NCBI GenBank assembly: GCA_903904765.1
Contig: CAIVEA010000557.1
Location: 1 to 6,000 of the forward strand
From: an uncultured Chloroflexota bacterium
GTDB lineage: Bacteria; Chloroflexota; Anaerolineae; Aggregatilineales; Phototrophicaceae
Reading direction: 5' to 3'
DNA: 6,000 bases
Under the pieces are notes generated by a model. That model did not search any database and was not told where the DNA came from. It was given only the letters and a program-made list of their open reading frames with translations. Positions 1-5,701 of this stretch are shown piece after piece (position 1 is the stretch's first letter; each line of letters opens with the position of its first letter). The position numbers and the translations under genes were made by a program.

Positions 1-999
1 CGCGAGTCGATCTATCGCGGCATGGCGGACGGCTCGATTGATGTGGTGATCGGCACGCACGCGCTGATTCAGGAAGGTGTGACCTTCAACAATCTAGGCG
101 TGGTGGTGATTGATGAGCAGCACCGTTTCGGCGTGGAGCAGCGGAAGGCGCTGCGCGGCAAGGCCACCATCCCGCATCTGCTGGTGATGACGGCCACCCC
201 GATCCCGCGTTCACTAGCGCTGACGATCTTTGCCGACCTCGATCTGTCGGTGATGGATGAGATGCCGCCGGGGCGCATCCCGATTGAAACCCGTGTGATT
301 CAGCCCGTCGAACGCAGCCGCATCTACAATTTCATCGAAGCGCAGTTGAACGAAGGACGGCAGGCGTTCGTGGTGCATCCGCTGGTGGAGGCTTCCGAGA
401 CGATTGAAGCCCCTGCTGCCATAGAAGCCTATGACCGACTGCAACAGGTCTTTTTCCGGCACAAGGTTGGCTTGTTGCACGGGCGCATGAAGCCCGCCGA
501 AAAAGATGAGGTGATGGCGGCGTTTGCCAGCGGCGAGATTCAGGTGCTGGTGACGACTTCGGTGGCGGAAGTGGGTGTGAACGTGCCGAACGCTACGGTG
601 ATGATGATCGAGGGCGCGGATCGCTTCGGCCTGTCGCAACTGCATCAGTTCCGGGGGCGCGTGGGGCGCGGTGAACATGCGTCGTACTGCCTGCTGCTTT
701 CGGACTCCAATTCGGAAGAAGCACAGCAGCGGTTGGCGATTATGGAATCCACCAACGACGGCTTCAAATTGGCGGAGATGGATTGGAAGATGCGCGGCGC
801 GGGCGATCTGGTAGGGATGCGGCAGAGTGGCGGTGATGAGTTGAATAGATTGTTCGAGGTTACGCCGCATCTGGTGGAACTGGCGCAGCGCGAGGCGCGG
901 ACGATCTACGCCGAAGACCCCGATCTGACGCAAGAGCAGCACCACTTATTGGCGCAGCGGGTGAGCCGCCTGCATAATGAACGTACCGATCTCAGTTAG
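1..999 (+). CDS. recG: ATP-dependent DNA helicase RecG, C-terminal part (5' end outside window)
   Basis: RecG is a cytosolic superfamily 2 helicase that binds branched DNA, drives reversal of stalled replication forks and moves Holliday junctions. The open frame runs from base 1 without a start, so the N-terminal wedge domain and Walker A motif lie upstream; 332 residues are visible of a family usually near 700-800. Motifs appear in family order: GTHALIQ (bases 52-72), DEQH of motif II (112-123) followed by RFGVEQR, TATPIPR of motif III (from 190), motif V with TTSVAEVGVNVPNATV (about 556-600), and the arginine-finger motif VI with QFRGRVGRG (649-675). Beyond it, MRGAGDLVGMRQSG (about 793-831) is the RecG-specific translocation (TRG) region, which separates it from Mfd and UvrB-type helicases. 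Nothing looks broken. The TAG stop at 997-999 lies 16 bases before coaD, so the two are probably co-transcribed. The family call is very secure. Confidence 0.96.
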   Translation, partial: RESIYRGMADGSIDVVIGTHALIQEGVTFNNLGVVVIDEQHRFGVEQRKALRGKATIPHLLVMTATPIPRSLALTIFADLDLSVMDEMPPGRIPIETRVIQPVERSRIYNFIEAQLNEGRQAFVVHPLVEASETIEAPAAIEAYDRLQQVFFRHKVGLLHGRMKPAEKDEVMAAFASGEIQVLVTTSVAEVGVNVPNATVMMIEGADRFGLSQLHQFRGRVGRGEHASYCLLLSDSNSEEAQQRLAIMESTNDGFKLAEMDWKMRGAGDLVGMRQSGGDELNRLFEVTPHLVELAQREARTIYAEDPDLTQEQHHLLAQRVSRLHNERTDLS

Positions 1000-1015
1000 G
1001 TAGGGGCAGCTAACT

Positions 1016-1552
1016 ATGAGTACCATCCGCCGCGCTGTCTATCCGGCTTCGCTCGACCCGATTCACTACGGGCATATTGATGTCGCTCAACGGGCGGCGC
1101 GTGTTTTCGATGAAGTGATCGTGGCGATTTATGACCGCCCGAAAAAGAATATCCTGTTCAGCGTGGAAGAACGGGTGCAGTTGGCGGAGATGGCGTTCCG
1201 GGACATGACGAATGTCCGAGTTGCACGCTATTCCGTTTTGACTGTAAACTATGCACAACAAGTCGGGGCGATGGCACTGATTAGAGGCTTGCGCGTCTTT
1301 TCGGACTTTGAATTCGAGTTTCGTATGGGGCTGGCGAACAAAAAGTTAGCACCTGAAATCGAAACAATCTCGATCATGACCGACGAGAAGCACCTGCATA
1401 TCAGTTCCAGCACCGTCCGCGAGATTGCCGAGCTGGGCGGCGATGTGTCCAATATGGCTCCGCCGTTCGTGGTCGAGGCGCTGAAAAAGCGATTTGCCGA
1501 GATTCATGCGAATCAAGGTGTTTCTGATTACAATATCAGTATTCGAGACTAA
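1016..1552 (+). CDS. coaD: Phosphopantetheine adenylyltransferase (PPAT)
   Basis: CoaD transfers AMP from ATP to 4'-phosphopantetheine, giving dephospho-CoA and pyrophosphate, the penultimate step of coenzyme A synthesis in the cytosol. The 178-residue product shows the nucleotidyltransferase fold from end to end: YPASLDP (9-15) with Ser12 at the Thr/Ser substrate position, HYGH (17-20) with the catalytic His20, Lys44 in RPKKN matching E. coli Lys42, FSVEER (48-53), RGLRVFSDFEFEF (90-102) with Arg90 and Arg93, NKKLAPEIE (108-116) and the ISSSTVRE segment (129-136). The ATG is preceded by AGGGG at 1002-1006 with nine bases between, which supports this start. It follows recG by 16 bases and precedes the coiled-coil gene by 53 bases, so one transcript is likely. 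Oddities are Ala-Ser-Leu where Gly-Ser-Phe is usual in the first motif, and a C-terminal tail of roughly 18 residues past the usual end (E. coli CoaD is about 159 residues). The assignment is secure. Confidence 0.96.
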   Translation: MSTIRRAVYPASLDPIHYGHIDVAQRAARVFDEVIVAIYDRPKKNILFSVEERVQLAEMAFRDMTNVRVARYSVLTVNYAQQVGAMALIRGLRVFSDFEFEFRMGLANKKLAPEIETISIMTDEKHLHISSSTVREIAELGGDVSNMAPPFVVEALKKRFAEIHANQGVSDYNISIRD

Positions 1553-1605
1553 AGGGTGAGCAGTCTGTTCCTGACATCCAGAGTGGATTTAGAGGGGTAG
1601 AGCGA

Positions 1606-2160
1606 ATGGATATCCAACATTTAGTGGATCGTCTGGAAGAATTGATTGATGAAGGACGGCACATGCCGTTTAGCAAGTTTACGATGATTGACGAGGAACG
1701 CGCCCTCGAAATCATTGACCAGATGCGAATCTCGATTCCTGAAGAAATCGAGAAGGCTTCCCGCGTGTTGGCGCAGCGTGACCGGATTATGGCGCAGGCT
1801 AACGAAGAAGCGGCGCGTATGATTCAGACCGCCCGCGATCAGGCCGTGCAGCAGCTTGACCGCGAGGCCAGCGTGCAGGCGGCGCAGAACCGTGCGGCCA
1901 ATCTGGTTGAGCAGGCGCGGCAGGAAGCCGAGGCCATCACACGCGGTGCAGACCAGTATGTGATGGAAACGCTTGCGCGGCTGGAGCAGCAGTTGGGGAA
2001 GGCGCTGGGTGTGGTGCGGAATGGCATCAACGAAGTGGCGACCAATGGCGCGGTACAGGCGCAGCCTCCGGCGCAGTTTCCCGTCCCGGCGAATCGCCAG
2101 ATGTTCGATTACGAAGTTCCGGCACAGCCCGTCGAGTCCAGCAAAGACGACAAGAAGTAG
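1606..2160 (+). CDS. Coiled-coil protein resembling SepIVA/DivIVA-type division proteins
   Basis: The product has 184 residues, no membrane segment and no enzyme motif. Residues 1-25 form a short helix (DRLEELIDEGRHMPF), followed by a linker and the segment ALEIIDQMRISIPEEIEKA (33-51). Residues 50-140 are rich in Ala, Gln, Glu and Arg with few helix breakers, which predicts a long coiled coil; VEQARQEAEAITRGADQYV (101-119) is typical. Residues 150-184 are Pro/Gln-rich, then charged, ending DDKK, and are probably disordered. From memory of the family, the LDEL...VP...LELIDDIK..IPGEL pattern and the late D.YV...L..LE..L motif match SepIVA (mycobacterial Rv2927c), a DivIVA-like protein of septum and pole. 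This protein is shorter in the middle. In Actinobacteria a sepIVA gene also lies near coaD, which strengthens the call. A role as a membrane-associated or division scaffold is inference. Similarity to the ATP synthase b subunit is probably only compositional, because no N-terminal membrane helix is present. AGAGGGG at 1591-1597 gives a good ribosome site for this ATG. Confidence 0.72.
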   Translation: MDIQHLVDRLEELIDEGRHMPFSKFTMIDEERALEIIDQMRISIPEEIEKASRVLAQRDRIMAQANEEAARMIQTARDQAVQQLDREASVQAAQNRAANLVEQARQEAEAITRGADQYVMETLARLEQQLGKALGVVRNGINEVATNGAVQAQPPAQFPVPANRQMFDYEVPAQPVESSKDDKK

Positions 2161-2190
2161 ATTTGGACTGTCCGCAGGTGCGTGTATAGC

Positions 2191-2220
2191 AAGGGTATCC
2201 GGCTTCGGACACCCTTTTTT
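2191..2220 (+). terminator. Intrinsic terminator after the recG-coaD-coiled-coil run
   Basis: A hairpin with arms AAGGGT (2191-2196) and ACCCTT (2211-2216), an A-C mismatch, then TCCG (2198-2201) pairing with CGGA (2206-2209) around a GCTT loop, runs directly into six T's (2215-2220). It begins 30 bases after the stop of the coiled-coil gene and fits a rho-independent terminator reading in the plus direction. The minus direction lacks a T-run. It ends only 16 bases before the comEC start codon, so it separates comEC from the upstream operon unless it is leaky or regulated. Confidence 0.85.
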
Positions 2221-2225
2221 GTTGT

Positions 2226-2233
2226 GAAAAGGG
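2226..2233 (+). promoter_or_regulatory. Ribosome binding site of comEC, tightly spaced
   Basis: GAAAAGGG precedes the ATG at 2237 with only three bases between, shorter than the usual 5-9. An in-frame TGA at 2225-2227 rules out any earlier start in this frame, so ATG 2237 is the first possible start. The close, imperfect Shine-Dalgarno suggests modest translation of comEC. Confidence 0.5.
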
Positions 2234-2236
2234 ATT

Positions 2237-4594
2237 ATGCGCCTCGTTTATTTCGCGTTGGGCGGCACGTTCGGGATTCTTCTGGCGGCAGCAGCGCCTT
2301 CCAATCCGCTGTTATGGTGGGTAGCCGCGCTGGGCATGGCGGTGGCGCTCATGCGTCTGTCGGGGCGTGCGCTCGGTTGGCTGGCGCTGGGTTTTGCACT
2401 GGGCGGGCTGCGGTTCGCTCTGCTTCCCCCGCCTGCGGACATCAGCCGCTATAACCAGATGGGCGGCATGACTATCGAAGGGGTGGTCATCGCAGAGCCG
2501 GACATCCGAGATACGCGCATTGATCTGCGTGTGCAGTCCGAAACTGTCACCCGTGCCGGACAGACCTTGCCCACCAGTGGAATAGTCCTCGTGCAGTTGC
2601 CCCGCGACCAGACCGCGATTGGCTACGGGGATCGCCTGCGGGTGACGGGCGGCCTTGTGACACCCCCGCAATTCGATAGCTTCTCGTATGCTGACATGCT
2701 CGCTCGCAGCGGAGTCTATAGCATCCTAAAGGATGCCAGCGCCGAAGTCTTGCATAGCGGGGAGGGTAATCCGCTGCTGGCGGTGTTATTCACCCTTAAA
2801 TCCCGCGCCCGTACCAACATCGCCCGCAGTTTGCCCGAGCCTGCTGCTGGCTTACTCTCCGGTATTTTGTTAGGGGATACCCGCAGCCTGCCGCCGGATG
2901 TGGCGGAGGCTTTCAACCGCGTGGGCGCATCGCACATCATTGCCATCAGCGGGTTCAATATGGCGGTGGTCAGCGGCGTAGTGATGCGTTTGTTGGCGCG
3001 AATGCACGTCCGGGGCTGGCGTGCAGCCCTGATCGGCATAGTGACGGTATTGTTGTACACACTGCTGGTGGGTGCATCGGCAGCAGTGCTGCGGGCGGCG
3101 CTGATGAGTAGTTTGCTAGTGGCGGGCGGTGCTATGCGTCGGCGCACCTTCGTCCCGGCTTCTCTGGCCTTCGCTGCGATTCTGCTGGCTGCGTTCAATC
3201 CGCTGGTGCTGTGGGATGTCGGCTTCCAACTGAGTTTGTTCGCCACACTGGGGATTACCTTGCTCGCCAACCCGATGGGGCGCGTGTTCCAGCACGGGCT
3301 GGCGCAGGTTGTACCGCGTCGTGCGCTGGCCTTTGCTGGCGATATGCTGGCGGAGCCGCTGGTGGTCAGCGTGGCGGCGCAACTCGCTGTGCTGCCCATC
3401 ATTTTGCTGACGTTCGAGCGCCTATCGCTGGTGGCGCTCCTTGTAAATCTGCTGGTGATCCCCGTGCAAGCCTATTTGCTGCTGATGGGACTAACGGCGC
3501 TGTTGGTGTCGCTAGTGTTGCCCGCCGCCTCGCAACTCCTGTTCTGGCTCGATCTGGTGCTGCTCGGTTGGACGCTGGGTGTCGTTCGCGCCTTCGCGCA
3601 CATTCCGCTGGCGGAGGTGAAATTCAGTGCGGATTCGCGGATCGTTACGCTTTACTATCTGTTGCTAATCGGGGGTGCGGTGATGACGGTTGTCCGTCCG
3701 CAAGGGCTGCATGCGCTGGCGGCGTTCGTCCGCCGCCGCCGGGTGCTGGTGACGACGGCAGGTGTGGCGCTGCTGGTACTCGTGTTAATGGCGGCAGCTA
3801 TCGTCAGCCGACCTGATGGCCTGCTGCATGTGTGGTTTTTGGATGTGGGGCATTCCAACGCGGTGCTGATTCAAACGCCGGGGGGCGTGCAGTTCCTTGT
3901 GGATGGCGGGCGCTACCCCACACGACTGCTGACAGGCATCGGTGATCGCTTGCCCTACAATGATCGTGTAATCGAGTCGTTGATTGTCACGCAACCGGAT
4001 GCGTTCGATTATGCGGCGCTGCCCGAATTGCTCAATCGCTATGGCGTGGGCGTGGCGCTTACCAACGGGCAACCGAATCTCGAACCTGCCTACAAAGATT
4101 TGACCAGTCGGTTGGCTGATCGGCGATTGCCTGTGACGACGGGCTACCACATGGAGAGTAGCGACGGCGTTCGGTTGGATGTGCTGTATCCGCCGTCCCC
4201 TCCCACGCTCGATCAATCGCTGGACGATGGGGCGCTGGTGCTGCGCGTGACTTATGGCACGGTGTCGTTTCTGCTGATGGGTGATTTGAGCATGGACGGG
4301 CAGGAACGCCTGCTGGGAAGCGGACAGTGGCCGCTGGCAACTGTGCTGCAACTGCCCAAACATGCCGGAGCGCGTTCACTCAGCGCGGAATTTCTGGCGG
4401 CGGTGCAGCCTTCTGTAGCGGTGGTGCAGATTGACCCCGCCAACGGGCTAGGCGATCCGAACGGGGATGTGTTGCTCATGCTGGGCGATTTGCCCGTGTA
4501 CCGCACCGATCAGATGGGAACGGTGCATTTCTATACGGACGGGGACAGCCTATCGGTGGTGGGTGATCGGAACGCGCCGGAGCAACCCGCCTAA
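2237..4594 (+). CDS. comEC: ComEC/Rec2 DNA-uptake channel with degenerate metallo-beta-lactamase-like domain
   Basis: ComEC is the inner-membrane channel that passes single-stranded DNA into the cytoplasm during natural transformation. The 785-residue length is normal. Residues 4-62 hold two or three hydrophobic segments. Residues 75-170 form the OB-fold-like DUF4131 region, ending in FDSFSYADMLARSGV (146-160). Residues 200-490 are the competence domain, with LLSGILLGDTRSLP (206-219), ASHIIAISGFN (231-241), GASAAVLRAALM (279-290) and LWDVGFQLSLFATLGI (325-340) plus many membrane helices. A further helix (503-523) leads into a metallo-beta-lactamase-like domain (533-775). Fold landmarks remain there: FLDVG (534-538), VDGG (555-558) and MGD (681-683). 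The metal-binding motif expected as THPHADH reads TQPDAFD (585-591), the usual HHG reads KHAG (708-711), and the usual GHP reads GDP (739-741). The channel role is inferred from the family; nuclease activity of this copy looks unlikely. No comEA or other competence gene is adjacent, and the gene stands alone between a terminator and convergent genes. Confidence 0.94.
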   Translation: MRLVYFALGGTFGILLAAAAPSNPLLWWVAALGMAVALMRLSGRALGWLALGFALGGLRFALLPPPADISRYNQMGGMTIEGVVIAEPDIRDTRIDLRVQSETVTRAGQTLPTSGIVLVQLPRDQTAIGYGDRLRVTGGLVTPPQFDSFSYADMLARSGVYSILKDASAEVLHSGEGNPLLAVLFTLKSRARTNIARSLPEPAAGLLSGILLGDTRSLPPDVAEAFNRVGASHIIAISGFNMAVVSGVVMRLLARMHVRGWRAALIGIVTVLLYTLLVGASAAVLRAALMSSLLVAGGAMRRRTFVPASLAFAAILLAAFNPLVLWDVGFQLSLFATLGITLLANPMGRVFQHGLAQVVPRRALAFAGDMLAEPLVVSVAAQLAVLPIILLTFERLSLVALLVNLLVIPVQAYLLLMGLTALLVSLVLPAASQLLFWLDLVLLGWTLGVVRAFAHIPLAEVKFSADSRIVTLYYLLLIGGAVMTVVRPQGLHALAAFVRRRRVLVTTAGVALLVLVLMAAAIVSRPDGLLHVWFLDVGHSNAVLIQTPGGVQFLVDGGRYPTRLLTGIGDRLPYNDRVIESLIVTQPDAFDYAALPELLNRYGVGVALTNGQPNLEPAYKDLTSRLADRRLPVTTGYHMESSDGVRLDVLYPPSPPTLDQSLDDGALVLRVTYGTVSFLLMGDLSMDGQERLLGSGQWPLATVLQLPKHAGARSLSAEFLAAVQPSVAVVQIDPANGLGDPNGDVLLMLGDLPVYRTDQMGTVHFYTDGDSLSVVGDRNAPEQPA

Positions 4595-4627
4595 GGGGGC
4601 AGGTCGCATCCGGCGCTGAAGCGGGGG

Positions 4628-4996
4628 TTATGACCGCTGCGAAATGAACCAGAACAGGAAGAAGTAAATCCCGGCGAATACCGAACAGATGACAGCGGGC
4701 GCTTGCGACTTCTTGGCTTTGGTGATGCCTGCGATAATCATGGGCAGCACGAACATGCCCACATTGATGACCAGCGAACCGAACTCACGCGGGTCGAGTA
4801 CGTCCAGTTTGGCGATGACGGCCATCGCCGCTACGCCGCCCGCCATCAGAGTCGGGACGAGCTGTTTGTCGGACTGCATGAACATGACGATGACAGCGAG
4901 GAAAAAGACCAGATAGAGGAAGATGTCCCAGACTAAACCCATGCCGGGGCGTGGTCCTAGTTTTGCCAGAATGTCCTGCGCGGTGAGTGTACCCAT
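4628..4996 (-). CDS. Small unrecognised protein with four predicted membrane segments
   Basis: I do not recognise the family. From the ATG at 4996 the product has 122 residues: a short polar N-terminus with PRPG (15-18), then hydrophobic stretches at about 22-40, 47-62, 73-91 and 99-118, ending SQRS. The loop between the last two stretches carries KAKK (93-96), and the loop between the second and third carries LDVLDPREFG (64-73). Loop charges give no clear topology; the KAKK loop argues for the cytoplasmic side. There are no catalytic motifs and no signal-peptidase site. The frame stays open upstream to an ATG at 5164, but that extension would overlap the HAD gene by 110 bases and encodes Cys/His/Arg-rich sequence unlike a real protein. 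A strong ribosome site instead supports 4996. It lies 58 bases downstream of the HAD gene on the same strand, probably in one transcript, and faces comEC tail-to-tail across 33 bases. Confidence 0.75.
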   Translation of the reverse strand: MGTLTAQDILAKLGPRPGMGLVWDIFLYLVFFLAVIVMFMQSDKQLVPTLMAGGVAAMAVIAKLDVLDPREFGSLVINVGMFVLPMIIAGITKAKKSQAPAVICSVFAGIYFFLFWFISQRS

Positions 4997-5005
4997 TCCG
5001 TTTAT

Positions 5006-5013
5006 ACTCCTCT
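5006..5013 (-). promoter_or_regulatory. Ribosome binding site deciding the start of the small membrane protein
   Basis: Read on the minus strand the site is AGAGGAGT, with nine bases between it and the ATG at 4996. It is the strongest Shine-Dalgarno sequence in the window. The earlier in-frame ATGs at 5023 and 5164 have no comparable site, so this fixes the start. Confidence 0.75.
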
Positions 5014-5054
5014 GCTCACACATGTAAGGTATTGAGTCACGATAGTAGCACAAC

Positions 5055-5675
5055 TCACGTTTGTTGGCGCGGGGGTGGCGGCAAGTATTGTGCCAATGCC
5101 GTCTGCAACAGTGGGGTTGTGGTATAGTGGATACTATAGATTCCAACTGCTTTTGCGCCCTCAATGTTGGCGGGCATATCGTCCACGAATAGGCTTTCGT
5201 GAGGGGCGCAGTTCAGTTGGCTGAGGACTGCTTGGTAGGCTCGGGCATCGGGTTTCATCACGCCGATGTGTGCGGAGATGACCAGCGGGTCAAACAGGCT
5301 GGCGATGCCGAGGTGATCGAGTTTGTGGCGCAGATGCGGTCCATCGTTGCTCAGCAGCGCCACGCGCAAGCCGCGCTCACGCAAATCCTGCGCGAGTTGC
5401 ACCAGATCGGCATCCAGCGAGTCGCCGCTGTAGAAATCGTCCGCCAACTGGCGCACATCGTCGCTGGTCAGATGAAGTTGCTGCGCCACATCCTGCCAGT
5501 AGGCTTCCATCGAAAGCTGGCCTTTCTGGGCGGCACGCCAGCTTTCGCTACCGTGAACCACCCGTTCCACGCTGCCATGCGGCAGGCCGAGGCGCTCGTC
5601 CCAGCGGTGGCGTGGCTGGTAATCGGAGGTTTTCATGAATACGCCGCCAAAATCGAAAATGACTGCTTGTATCAT
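5055..5675 (-). CDS. HAD-superfamily (subfamily IA) phosphatase, YihX-like
   Basis: This is a 206-residue haloacid dehalogenase-type hydrolase, probably a cytosolic phosphatase of a small phosphorylated metabolite. Core motifs are in order: motif I FDFGGV with nucleophile Asp8 (7-12), motif II LLSND (107-111) with Ser109, motif III Lys141 in MKPDARAYQ (140-148), and motif IV FVDDMPANIEGAKAVGI (163-179) with Asp165/Asp166. A helical cap of subfamily IA type lies at about 15-85. Gly10 replaces the common second Asp of motif I, but this DxG form is normal in the YihX-like branch and does not mean the enzyme is dead. E. coli YihX acts on glucose-1-phosphate; the substrate here cannot be read from sequence. 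The C-terminus is Pro-rich (PPPPRQQT). The start at 5675 has only a weak ribosome site (AGG eight bases upstream). It is divergent from the YihY-type gene and lies just upstream of the small membrane protein gene. Confidence 0.9.
   Translation of the reverse strand: MIQAVIFDFGGVFMKTSDYQPRHRWDERLGLPHGSVERVVHGSESWRAAQKGQLSMEAYWQDVAQQLHLTSDDVRQLADDFYSGDSLDADLVQLAQDLRERGLRVALLSNDGPHLRHKLDHLGIASLFDPLVISAHIGVMKPDARAYQAVLSQLNCAPHESLFVDDMPANIEGAKAVGIYSIHYTTTPLLQTALAQYLPPPPRQQT
5123..5138. repeat. Perfect short inverted repeat inside the 3' part of the HAD gene
   Basis: TATAGT (5123-5128) and ACTATA (5133-5138) are perfect inverted copies around GGAT. They form an AT-rich island in GC-rich coding sequence, about 130 bases upstream of the small membrane protein start. 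On the minus strand TATAGT resembles a -10 hexamer, but I found no matching -35 at normal spacing. It could be an operator, or simply the chance result of Ile/Tyr/Ser codons. Confidence 0.3.
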
Positions 5676-5701
5676 GCGACTGAACCTGTAAAGAGTGAAT
5701 G

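Noticed and set aside
214..945. Long minus-strand open frame (243 codons) opposite recG
   Set aside because: It lies wholly antisense to a helicase with every motif intact, and its His/Arg-rich translation is typical of a GC-rich shadow frame.
2182..2454. 90-codon plus-strand frame overlapping the terminator and the start of comEC
   Set aside because: It runs through the terminator hairpin and is out of frame with comEC, with a Gly/Ala/Arg-rich shadow-like translation.
2930..2965. SGFN in place of SGLH in the ComEC competence domain as a damaging change
   Set aside because: From memory the AISGFN variant is common in ComEC of Chloroflexota and cyanobacteria, so it is a lineage form rather than damage.
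3211..3816. 201-codon plus-strand frame inside comEC, and minus-strand frames at 2716-3402 and 3785-4363
   Set aside because: All overlap the well-conserved comEC frame. Their translations are Arg/Ala/Gly- or His/Gln-rich with no domain pattern and no ribosome site.
4997..5164. N-terminal extension of the small membrane protein to ATG 5164
   Set aside because: It overlaps the HAD gene by 110 bases, has a low-quality Cys/His/Arg-rich translation, and lacks the strong ribosome site found before ATG 4996.
5646..5654. Missing second Asp in HAD motif I (Gly10) as a sign of an inactive enzyme
   Set aside because: The D-x-G form is standard in the YihX-like branch, and the other catalytic residues are present.
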